Origin: JABWBR01 sp036741235
GTDB taxonomy: Bacteria > Bacteroidota > Bacteroidia > Chitinophagales > Saprospiraceae
Direction of reading: 5' to 3'
NCBI GenBank assembly: GCA_036741235.1
Contig: DAINSQ010000216.1
Span: 1-6,715 of the forward strand
Length of the DNA stretch: 6,715 nt
This document shows, one piece after another, positions 1-6,079 of this stretch; position 1 is the first letter of the stretch, and the number at the start of each line of letters is the position of its first letter. The translations under genes and the position numbers were made by a program. Below the pieces are notes generated by a model that was not told the origin of the DNA, searched no databases, and saw only the letters and a program-made list of their open reading frames with translations.

Positions 1-308
1 GCGATACGATACAATTAGGAGAGATCACGAGCTTGGGGGAGCCACTGGTAAGAGAGGGGGTTTTGAGGGTGTATCCGAACCCGGCAGCCAACGAAATTTT
101 TCTGACAGCCGAGCATCTCCCCGCCGGCTTGGTCGTTTTCAGGGTGTATGATGCCCTGGGCCGGGAGGTGTTTCGTCGGCAATTGCAAGGCAATACAGGC
201 CGCATGGAAGAGCGCGTGGATATCTCCCAGCTACCCACAGGGTTGTATTTTTGGCGGGTAGAAGCCGGAGGAGCGCTTGTGGGCGGGGGAAAGGTGGTGG
301 TTTATTGA
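1..308 (+). CDS. 3' end of a secreted protein with a T9SS type A sorting domain (partial)
   Basis: The reading frame is open from the first full codon at position 3 to the TGA at 306-308, so the true start lies outside the window. An internal TTG at 33 is not a credible start. The visible ~100 residues are a type IX secretion C-terminal sorting domain. It shows the VYPNPAANE opening motif, the beta-strand segment VFRVYDALGREVF, the DISQLPTGLYFWRV motif, and a short basic/hydrophobic end (GGGKVVVY). In this family the domain directs a protein that has crossed the inner membrane through the T9SS outer-membrane channel. It is then usually cleaved off while the cargo is released or attached to surface lipopolysaccharide. 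Nothing of the cargo domain is visible, so its function cannot be stated. The next gene starts about 105 bp downstream on the same strand. I see no clear terminator between them. Confidence 0.9.
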   Translation, partial: DTIQLGEITSLGEPLVREGVLRVYPNPAANEIFLTAEHLPAGLVVFRVYDALGREVFRRQLQGNTGRMEERVDISQLPTGLYFWRVEAGGALVGGGKVVVY

Positions 309-317
309 TGTTGGATT

Positions 318-403
318 GTTGTGGGTTGTCTGTTGTCTGTTCCTTATCTTTACCAGTTTAACTGAACAGAGAAACCGACAACCGATAACCGACAACCAAC
401 AAC
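318..403. repeat. Imperfect inverted repeat of degenerate GTTGTCG/AACCGAC units upstream of the M1 peptidase gene
   Basis: The left arm (318-342) is rich in GTTGT and the right arm (364-403) is rich in ACAAC. TCTGTTC at 336-342 pairs exactly with GAACAGA at 364-370 around a 21-nt loop. The outer segments 318-335 and 386-403 (TAACCGACAACCAACAAC) are complementary at 15 of 18 positions, with about 15 nt of the right arm left as a bulge. The right arm itself repeats ACCGACA/ACCGATA three times. The structure ends 10 bp before the ATG at 414, so it would lie in the leader or at the promoter. Whether it is an interspersed genomic repeat, a protein-binding site or an RNA hairpin cannot be told from this window. 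Confidence 0.6.
319..352 (+). promoter_or_regulatory. Candidate Bacteroidota promoter for the M1 peptidase gene
   Basis: TATCTTTA at 345-352 matches the phylum's TAnnTTTG -7 box at five of six fixed positions, the last G being A. A TTG at 319-321 could serve as the -33 element with a 23-nt spacer, which is the long end of the accepted range; the TTG at 326-328 gives 16 nt. Transcription would start near 358, leaving a leader of about 55 nt. The -7 box lies in the loop of the inverted repeat at 318-403, so the two may be functionally linked. Confidence 0.35.
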
Positions 404-413
404 GGCCACTTCT

Positions 414-2315
414 ATGAATCCAAAAACAATCCTGATACCAGTCATCTTGCTGTGTTTCGCCGGCTGGAGCGCCACCGCCCAACCCCTCTACACCCCCATC
501 CAGCTACAAAAAGCCTACGCTGCCGGCACGCGCAGCGCCGACGGCAAACCGGGGCCGCGCTACTGGCAAAACCGGGCCGATTACGAATTGCGCGTCACCG
601 TATTGCCGCCCGACAACCGCATCAGCGGCAGGGCGACAATCACGTATACCAACAACAGCCCGGATACCCTTCGCCGGCTGCAATTCAAGCTGGCACAGAA
701 TACCCATATCGCCACGGCGGCGCGAGCAGATAACGTCGACCCCGACTGGCTCAACGACGGTTTTCTGGTAGACAGCTTTGCTATCGACGGTCGCGCTGTA
801 GCCTGGAAAAACGAATCCGTAAACTACTCCGGCAATCCTACCAACCACTCGGTGTCGTTGTCGAAACCGTTATTACCCGGTGCAAAAACGACGGTCTACC
901 TCGCCTGGCACTACGATCTGCACCGCTCGCCCGAGGGTGTGCGCGAAGGGGTGGTGGACAGCACCTCGTTTTTCCTGGCGTATTTCTACCCCCGCATTGC
1001 CGTTTACGACGACCTGCTGGGCTGGGACCCCACCCAACTCAACGAACAAACCGAATTTTACAACGACTACGGCGATTTCGACCTCTGGGTGGAAACGCCT
1101 GCCAACTACGTCGTGTGGGCTTCGGGCGAATTGCAAAACGCAGCGGAAGTGCTCGCGCCCGCGTACGCGCAAAGACTGCGCGAAGCAGAAGGCAAAGCTA
1201 CCGTCACCCAGATCGTCAACAAAGCCGACCTGGCCCGCGGCGGCATCACCGCCAATAAACGCCGCCTCAACTGGCATTTCCGGGCGGTCAACGTCACCGA
1301 TGTGGCCTTCGGCCTCAGCGACCACTATTTGTGGGATGCTGTAGCTGCCAGAACCGACGACGAGGGAACCCGCAAAGTGCTAGTGCAAACCGCCTACCAC
1401 CCCAACTCCGCCGACTACTACGAAATGGCCGACATCAGTCGCAGGGCTGTTGAGTTTTTCTCCATCCATATGCCCGGTTATCCCTTCCCCTATCCCCGCC
1501 TCACCGCCTTCAACGGCCACAGCCAGATGGAATACCCCATGATCATCAACGACCAAACCCTGGAGAACCCCGACGACGTGATCACGCTCGCCACCCACGA
1601 GATCGCCCACCAGTACGCGCCGTTTTTTGTGGGTACCAACGAAAGCCGCCATGCCTGGATGGACGAGGGCTGGGCCACCTTTTTTGAATACATCGCTTGT
1701 ACCCGTTATTTTAAACTAAATGATCCGGCTACTGCCACTTTCCCCGGCTACTACCAGCGGGCCGTGCGCCAAAACCCCGGCGCCCACCTCGACGTGCCGA
1801 TGTACAGCCCATCCGACCAACTTTGGCCGGGGGCCTACAGCTTCAACTCCTACGGCAAACCCGCCGCCGCTTATACCGCGCTGTATCAACTGCTGGGCGA
1901 AAAATTGTTTAAAAAATGCCTGCACGCCTACTTCGACCGCTGGAACGGCAAACACCCTGCTCCGCACGATTTTTTCAACACTTTCAACGACGTATCGGGC
2001 CAGGATCTCAACTGGTTCTGGCAGCGCTGGTGGTTCGACTACAATACCGTCGACCTGCGACTGGCAAATGTGGAGCTGAAAATGAACAGTTTTGATATTA
2101 CAATAGCCAACATCGGTGGGAAACCGGTTGGCTTTAAACTGGAGCTGACCTATGCCGACAGCCCTACCCAGGTGTTGGTATATGAGCCCGACGTTTGGGA
2201 AAAGCAATCTGAGTTCATTCTCAGCGTTATTTCTTCAAGAATGCCCGTATCGGCGCGCCTCATAGATGATGTGTTTTTTGATGTCAATCAGGCTGATAAT
2301 GTATGGAAACAATGA
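414..2315 (+). CDS. Secreted M1-family zinc metallopeptidase (aminopeptidase N-like)
   Basis: This 633-residue protein begins with a Sec signal peptide (hydrophobic ILIPVILLCFAG, likely cleavage after Ala22 in SATA|QP). Cys14 is preceded by Leu, so it is not a lipobox. Residues ~50-300 form the N-terminal beta domain (YELRVTVLPPDNRISGRATI). The catalytic domain has HEIAH at 395-399 and Glu418 exactly 18 residues after the second His, giving the full M1 zinc site (His395, His399, Glu418) and catalytic Glu396. Tyr480 in SYGKPAAAY sits 62 residues after Glu418, where M1 enzymes carry the transition-state tyrosine. The substrate-amine motif usually written GxMEN reads SQMEYP, with Glu373. A C-terminal beta domain (DVWEKQSEF, DVFFDVNQADNVW) follows. 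It probably trims N-terminal residues from peptides in the periplasm or at the outer membrane. It has no T9SS sorting domain, unlike its upstream neighbour. The ATG at 414 is chosen because the signal peptide follows it directly; no Shine-Dalgarno is visible. Exact specificity is unknown. Confidence 0.93.
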   Translation: MNPKTILIPVILLCFAGWSATAQPLYTPIQLQKAYAAGTRSADGKPGPRYWQNRADYELRVTVLPPDNRISGRATITYTNNSPDTLRRLQFKLAQNTHIATAARADNVDPDWLNDGFLVDSFAIDGRAVAWKNESVNYSGNPTNHSVSLSKPLLPGAKTTVYLAWHYDLHRSPEGVREGVVDSTSFFLAYFYPRIAVYDDLLGWDPTQLNEQTEFYNDYGDFDLWVETPANYVVWASGELQNAAEVLAPAYAQRLREAEGKATVTQIVNKADLARGGITANKRRLNWHFRAVNVTDVAFGLSDHYLWDAVAARTDDEGTRKVLVQTAYHPNSADYYEMADISRRAVEFFSIHMPGYPFPYPRLTAFNGHSQMEYPMIINDQTLENPDDVITLATHEIAHQYAPFFVGTNESRHAWMDEGWATFFEYIACTRYFKLNDPATATFPGYYQRAVRQNPGAHLDVPMYSPSDQLWPGAYSFNSYGKPAAAYTALYQLLGEKLFKKCLHAYFDRWNGKHPAPHDFFNTFNDVSGQDLNWFWQRWWFDYNTVDLRLANVELKMNSFDITIANIGGKPVGFKLELTYADSPTQVLVYEPDVWEKQSEFILSVISSRMPVSARLIDDVFFDVNQADNVWKQ

Positions 2316-2422
2316 CTAGCCGGCTGCGATATACTTAGTGCCGGTCTGCTCGATCTCAGCGGGCAAACAGGCGAAAACAAAACCAGAAACAAGACGCCGC
2401 ATCCAAATTTCACAAAAATTGC

Positions 2423-2430
2423 GATCTTTA
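2423..2430 (+). promoter_or_regulatory. Weak candidate -7 box for the GH3-family gene
   Basis: GATCTTTA resembles TAnnTTTG at four of six fixed positions and lies 22 bp before the ATG at 2453. I find no TTG/TTTG at a suitable -33 distance. The gap 2316-2452 otherwise holds only a 6-bp hairpin (2319-2324 with 2340-2345, including one G-T pair) that lacks a T tract, so it is not a convincing terminator. The gene could instead be read through from the M1 peptidase gene. Confidence 0.2.
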
Positions 2431-2452
2431 TAGTGCCGAAAAGATCCGCATT

Positions 2453-3994
2453 ATGCTGAGACAATGGATCAACGACATTTTTAAGTGGTATTATAAAGAA
2501 CGCTACCGGGAGATCAAACGCTACATGGATCACCCCCATGAGGTGCAGCGCGCGTTGTGGCAACAGTTGCGCGCCGGCGCTATGCATACGCAATGGGGTA
2601 AAATGTACGACTACCGCAGTATGCGCAACCCGGAGGATTTTGCCCGACTAGTACCCCTTAATGACTACGAAAGCCTGAAGCCCTACATCCAACGCATGAT
2701 GCACGGCGAAAAAGACGTATTGTGGAGCGGCCAGGTGCGCTGGTTTTCCAAATCTTCGGGCACAACCAGCGATAAAAGCAAGTATATTCCCGTTACGAGC
2801 CAAAATCTCAAGGAATGCCACATTAGAGGCACCTGGGATACCATGACGCTTTTTTACCACAACCGCCCTGACGCCCGGCAGTTTGAATGTAAAAGTATGC
2901 TGATGGGCGGCAGTTTGAACCGCTTCGAACCCTACCCCCGCACCATGATTGGCGATGTGTCGGCCATCATGATTAGCCATATGCCTTTTGTGGGCCGGCC
3001 TTTTTTTACCCCCGATTTCAAAACTGCGCTGATGCCCGACATGGACCAAAAGCTGGAGCGACTGGCCCAAATCGGCAGCCGCGAGCCCAATATGGTGATG
3101 ATCGGCGGCGTACCTACCTGGACAGTTGTCTTGCTGCGGCGCATCCTCGAAATCACGGGCAAAAAGAACATGCTGGAGGTGTGGCCCCATTTTCAGGGTT
3201 ATATTCACGGCGGGGTGAGTTTCATGCCCTACCGCCACCAATTCGAAGCATTTTTTCCCGATCCGCAGGTGAGCTACCAGGAAATTTACAATGCTTCGGA
3301 GGGCTATTTTGCCGTTCAAGACGATTTTGCAGTAAACGATATGCTGCTGCTGCTCGACAATGGCATTTTTTACGAGTTTCTTCCAATGGACGAGTGGGGC
3401 AAAGCCGATCCCAAAGCAATCCCGCTTTGGGAAGTTGAAAAGGACAAACAGTATGCGCTGGTGATCAGCACCAACGGCGGCTTATGGCGGTATATGCCCG
3501 GCGATACCGTGACTTTCACCTCTACGTATCCGTATAAAATTAAAATTACCGGCCGCACCAAGCAGTATGTAAATGCTTTTGGGGAAGAAGTAGTAGTAGA
3601 AAATACCGATAAGGCCATCGCCGAAACCTGCCGCCAAACCGACGCCATAGTTGCCGATTATACGGTTGCGCCGGTGTATTTCCAGCAAAACGGCAAAGGC
3701 GGTCACGAATGGCTTATTGAGTTTACCAAAGCTCCCGCCAACCTCGAATTGTTTAATCAATTGCTGGATGCCAATCTACAGCATATCAATTCCGACTACG
3801 AGGCCAAGCGTTTTAAGAGCATTGCGCTGGAGCAATTGCGACTGCATTCGCTGCCGGTGGGCACTTTCCGCAACTGGTTGCGCAGCAAAGGCAAGCTGGG
3901 TTTGCAAAGCAAGGTGCCCCGGCTGGCTAATCACCGGCAGTATGTAGACGAGATCCTGGCGTTTGTCCAGGAAGACCAGGTGCCTGGGCCGTAG
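2453..3994 (+). CDS. GH3-family acyl-adenylate-forming enzyme (auxin-responsive GH3-like)
   Basis: The 513-residue protein matches the GH3 family, the acyl acid-amido synthetases best known from plants, where they adenylate jasmonate, indole-acetate or benzoates with ATP and transfer the acyl group to an amino acid. All three adenylation motifs are visible: the phosphate-binding loop SSGTTSDKSKYIP (residues 101-113), YNASEGYF (279-286) and YMPGDTV (347-353). The GRTKQYVNAFGEE segment (367-379) then marks the start of the mobile C-terminal domain. It has no signal peptide or membrane segment, so it should be cytoplasmic. Length is somewhat below that of plant members (about 575-610), usual for bacterial ones. 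The bacterial substrate is not known to me, and plant-hormone conjugation should not be assumed. The ATG at 2453 fits the conserved amphipathic N-terminus. The last 65 coding bases and the TAG overlap the convergent ATP-grasp gene. The M1 peptidase gene lies 137 bp upstream on the same strand. Confidence 0.9.
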   Translation: MLRQWINDIFKWYYKERYREIKRYMDHPHEVQRALWQQLRAGAMHTQWGKMYDYRSMRNPEDFARLVPLNDYESLKPYIQRMMHGEKDVLWSGQVRWFSKSSGTTSDKSKYIPVTSQNLKECHIRGTWDTMTLFYHNRPDARQFECKSMLMGGSLNRFEPYPRTMIGDVSAIMISHMPFVGRPFFTPDFKTALMPDMDQKLERLAQIGSREPNMVMIGGVPTWTVVLLRRILEITGKKNMLEVWPHFQGYIHGGVSFMPYRHQFEAFFPDPQVSYQEIYNASEGYFAVQDDFAVNDMLLLLDNGIFYEFLPMDEWGKADPKAIPLWEVEKDKQYALVISTNGGLWRYMPGDTVTFTSTYPYKIKITGRTKQYVNAFGEEVVVENTDKAIAETCRQTDAIVADYTVAPVYFQQNGKGGHEWLIEFTKAPANLELFNQLLDANLQHINSDYEAKRFKSIALEQLRLHSLPVGTFRNWLRSKGKLGLQSKVPRLANHRQYVDEILAFVQEDQVPGP

Positions 3995-5069
3995 CCAGGG
4001 CTGCCCATTTCTCTACCCGCTTGAAATAATCGCGCGCCCGCAGCATCACTTTGGCCAGGGTAAACGTTGGCATGCCTTGATGGCCGCGACGCCGGTTGGC
4101 CATGGCGATACGATACATGATGTTCCAATGCCGGGCAACTTCCAGCAAAGCAGGCAGATAGGGGTGGGAAGGGTCGTAAATATGTGTGGGTTCGGAGCAA
4201 ACGCCATTGAGTTCGAGAACCTTAAACCGGCCCGCCGGCAAATCTTCAGGCGAATGGCACTTGAGATCAAAGCGACCGTAGTAGATTTGGTCGAGACGGC
4301 GGTTGAGGGCGTCGAAACCGGCTATCATTTCCGCATTGATGAGGTGGCGGCCATCGATAAATTTGGTGCCCTTGGCGTGGTTGCCCACGAGCCCCAGCGA
4401 TACCCGCTGCCCAACGGCGGGTATTTCGTCAAAAATAGCGCCATGCGTATCGCGAAGGCGCTCCAATTGCAGCAGCGCCCGCGGATGTCGGCGTATCAAT
4501 TCCAGTACGGTAGCCTTGCCGTCGCCGGTGACGTGCAGGAACTCTTTCAGCGTTATTGAGGTGATGTTGCCGCTGTGTTCGCCGGGCAATCGATAGTACA
4601 ATACCCCAACTTCACAGGGATAGTCGAGCAATTCCTGAATGATAAAATCAATGGGATAATTGGCGAGGTACTGCCGGAGTTCGTCGGGCGTATGAATTTT
4701 TTTTACCAAAAAACCGCGAAAACCAAGATCGGGCTTGGCGATGAGCGGAAAAGAAAGCCCTGCGCCGGTTATGGCGGCCAGCACTTCATCAAATGGCATG
4801 CCGGCGGTAGCCAAAATCGAGTTGGGCCTGAATTCGGCGGGAATTTTTTGGAGGGTCTGAAATTTTGATTCAAAACCAAAACCGCCGGTAAAGATGCCGG
4901 GATTAGCGCCGGTAAAAAAGCTGACCTGGCGCGAGCGGGCCATGAGCCACAAAATATAGGGCATTACAGGCCCGTAAATCATATACGAAGGCCAGTATTC
5001 CCAATTGAGCAGTCGTATCCAAAAAGGGGAATGACGCCAGTGATCCAAAAAACGAAGTCGCTCGAACAT
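3927..5069 (-). CDS. ATP-grasp domain protein, D-Ala-D-Ala ligase-like
   Basis: This 380-residue protein carries ATP-grasp signatures: FPLIAKPD with the nucleotide-contacting Lys112, FIIQELL with Glu146 in the adenine-binding hinge, and GRFDLK (Asp268) plus KVLELNG (Glu286, Asn288) as the metal ligands. A glycine-rich lid-like TGDGKATV occurs at 181-188. ATP-grasp enzymes of this branch join a carboxylate, activated as an acyl phosphate, to an amine. Such proteins are often labelled D-alanine--D-alanine ligase, but the long N-terminal region (residues 1-100, with EYWPSYMIYGPVMPYILWLMA and FFTGANPGIFTGGFGFESK) marks a distinct Bacteroidota-type group whose substrate I cannot name. The hydrophobic stretch at 25-45 may associate with the membrane. 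Its ATG shares a base with the stop of the upstream NRDE gene (TAATG), so translation is probably coupled. The last ~22 residues, a Pro-Gly-rich tail (APGLPGQTPGS), are encoded opposite the end of the GH3 gene and look like a non-conserved extension. Confidence 0.85.
   Translation of the reverse strand: MFERLRFLDHWRHSPFWIRLLNWEYWPSYMIYGPVMPYILWLMARSRQVSFFTGANPGIFTGGFGFESKFQTLQKIPAEFRPNSILATAGMPFDEVLAAITGAGLSFPLIAKPDLGFRGFLVKKIHTPDELRQYLANYPIDFIIQELLDYPCEVGVLYYRLPGEHSGNITSITLKEFLHVTGDGKATVLELIRRHPRALLQLERLRDTHGAIFDEIPAVGQRVSLGLVGNHAKGTKFIDGRHLINAEMIAGFDALNRRLDQIYYGRFDLKCHSPEDLPAGRFKVLELNGVCSEPTHIYDPSHPYLPALLEVARHWNIMYRIAMANRRRGHQGMPTFTLAKVMLRARDYFKRVEKWAALATAQAPGLPGQTPGSRLHTAGD
3954..3999. repeat. 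Cluster of five CCWGG motifs forming two matching hairpins in the convergent gene overlap
   Basis: CCTGG or CCAGG occurs at 3955-3959, 3967-3971, 3976-3980, 3983-3987 and 3995-3999. The first two form a hairpin with a 7-nt loop, extended to 6 bp by T3954/A3972. The last two form a 5-bp hairpin, also with a 7-nt loop, and the stop codon of the GH3 gene (3992-3994) lies in that loop. The middle motif could pair alternatively with the first. There is no T tract, so this is not a classical intrinsic terminator, but it is the only structure available where the two transcripts meet. Confidence 0.55.
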
Positions 5070-5800
5070 TAACGCAAAGCTACCAATTCTCCGCGCAGTT
5101 GAATCTGCGATCTTTTCATGTTATTGCGCAGCAGGTCGTGGTATTGCATCTGAACGCAGCCGGGAGTTTTGGCTACCGTCGTGATACTTACCGTTTGCAC
5201 CTTGCCGTCGCGATTCATCACCACGTCGTTCCAGGGGTCGCCTTCGCCGGCATGGCGGTGGAAGTGGAGGATGTCGCTTTGGGAGATGGCCGGCTGGGCC
5301 TCGCGCCAGTTGTCAAACCACTGTTGCCGCTTCTGACGGGTAGCGGCGTCATAAAGCGTTGCCGACGACCAGATGTAGGGCTGCGATGTGTCGAGCATCT
5401 GGAGGTGTTTCTCAGCGCCGTCCCACCTGAATTCCGCCAGTTTGCCCTGATCGTAGATGACCATGGTAAACGGCTCGATACCACGGAATTCATAGGCGTC
5501 GATGAAGTTGCAGGCGTGACAGTAGCGGAAAAAGTCGAGCGCCACTAGTCCGCGGCTGCGCCTGTACGAAGGTTGTTTTTCGTGCGCGTCGAAAGCGCCG
5601 TTGAGCACGCAAATCAGCCGGTTGTCGCTGGAGGCGGCAATCCAGGTGCCGCCCGCGCCGTTGTCGCGCGGGTAGATAAGGTGGAGGCCGTACTGTTCAG
5701 TGAGGGTAACTTGCAGCGGTGATCGCGAGGGTTGTTCGTCGCGGTTCGAGGTTAAAATAAAACTGTCCCTATCTTGAGGGACATACGTGACAGTGCACAT
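5069..5800 (-). CDS. NRDE family protein (TANGO2-like, predicted Ntn-hydrolase type)
   Basis: The 243-residue protein starts MCTVTYVP and has the family-defining Asn19-Arg20-Asp21-Glu22 in SNRDEQPSR. It also has the typical GGTW (50-53), the VLNGAF segment (65-70) and the SRG motif near residue 83. Cys2 would become the N-terminal residue after methionine removal, as expected of an N-terminal-nucleophile hydrolase; this fold assignment is known for the family by prediction. The eukaryotic relative TANGO2 has been linked to heme and lipid handling, while bacterial roles are largely undefined. No signal peptide is seen, so it is probably cytoplasmic. The start is fixed by Cys2. It is preceded by an A-rich leader without a Shine-Dalgarno and by a promoter about 70 bp upstream. 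Its TAA overlaps the ATG of the ATP-grasp gene by one base, making the two a coupled operon. The length is normal for the family. Confidence 0.92.
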   Translation of the reverse strand: MCTVTYVPQDRDSFILTSNRDEQPSRSPLQVTLTEQYGLHLIYPRDNGAGGTWIAASSDNRLICVLNGAFDAHEKQPSYRRSRGLVALDFFRYCHACNFIDAYEFRGIEPFTMVIYDQGKLAEFRWDGAEKHLQMLDTSQPYIWSSATLYDAATRQKRQQWFDNWREAQPAISQSDILHFHRHAGEGDPWNDVVMNRDGKVQTVSITTVAKTPGCVQMQYHDLLRNNMKRSQIQLRGELVALR

Positions 5801-5866
5801 TGGGTTTAATTGTTTGTCGCCATATCAACATACCAGCGGGCATGTTTGTTTTTGGCAAAGCAGGCG

Positions 5867-5897
5867 CAAAGTTGCACATTTCTGTATTGATAATCAA
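5867..5897 (-). promoter_or_regulatory. Promoter of the NRDE/ATP-grasp operon
   Basis: Read on the minus strand, CAACTTTG (5874-5867) matches TAnnTTTG at five of six fixed positions. TTG (5897-5895) lies 20 nt upstream, within the normal -33/-7 spacing for Bacteroidota. Transcription would begin near 5860, giving a leader of about 60 nt before the ATG at 5800-5798. This is the best promoter match I found in the window. Confidence 0.55.
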
Positions 5898-5899
5898 TA
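5885..5899. promoter_or_regulatory. 15-bp perfect palindrome over the -33 element, possible operator
   Basis: TATTGAT-A-ATCAATA is a perfect 7+7 inverted repeat with a single central base, and it covers the TTG -33 element of the minus-strand promoter. Its symmetry and position suit a dimeric repressor. A short AT-rich palindrome can also arise by chance, and no regulator gene is present in the window. Confidence 0.35.
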
Positions 5900-5997
5900 G
5901 GAGAGGGTGATATTTCTTTTTAAGTAGTTCGACGGGGCGCCTGGATTATCCCTGTTTTTGTAAAAAATGCCTTCGGCTATGCGCTTGTCAAAAAACT

Positions 5998-6019
5998 ATT
6001 AACGGAGGCAACTGTTAAT
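5998..6019. repeat. Short inverted repeat ATTAAC-N10-GTTAAT upstream of the lipoprotein gene
   Basis: ATTAAC (5998-6003) and GTTAAT (6014-6019) are exact inverse complements around a loop containing GGAGG. A similar arrangement (TTAAC-N14-GTTAA) recurs at 6686-6709, just after the lipoprotein gene. The surrounding intergenic stretch 5901-6079 otherwise holds a T-run at 6052-6060 and a weak -7-like TGTTTTTG at 5953-5960 without a matching -33. I see no convincing plus-strand promoter. Confidence 0.3.
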
Positions 6020-6079
6020 CAGAGTTTGGTATCAACTTACCCGGTTGTACTCTTTTTTTTATTGAAACCTGAATCGCTC

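Noticed and set aside
1716..2207. 163-codon minus-strand open frame
   Set aside because: Shadow of the M1 peptidase gene, with no recognisable protein features.
2319..2345. Hairpin after the M1 peptidase gene as a terminator
   Set aside because: Only 6 bp including a G-T pair, a 15-nt loop and no following T tract.
2648..3319. 223-codon minus-strand open frame
   Set aside because: It is fully inside the GH3 gene on the opposite strand; the GH3 motifs show which frame is real.
1..4117. 13-bp exact repeat GCGATACGATACA at 1-13 and 4105-4117
   Set aside because: One such match is about what chance gives in 6.7 kb, and both copies are inside coding sequence.
3963..4559. 198-codon plus-strand open frame
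   Set aside because: It lies antisense to the ATP-grasp gene and its translation shows no family features, while the minus frame has clear ATP-grasp motifs.
6012..6065. Short 17-codon leader ORF from CTG after a GGAGG
   Set aside because: Non-standard start, only 3 nt from the purine tract, and Bacteroidota rarely rely on Shine-Dalgarno sequences.
6026..6079. Upstream TTG start extending the lipoprotein by 18 residues
   Set aside because: The ATG at 6080 gives a normal-length lipoprotein signal peptide; the extension would move the lipobox cysteine to residue 41.
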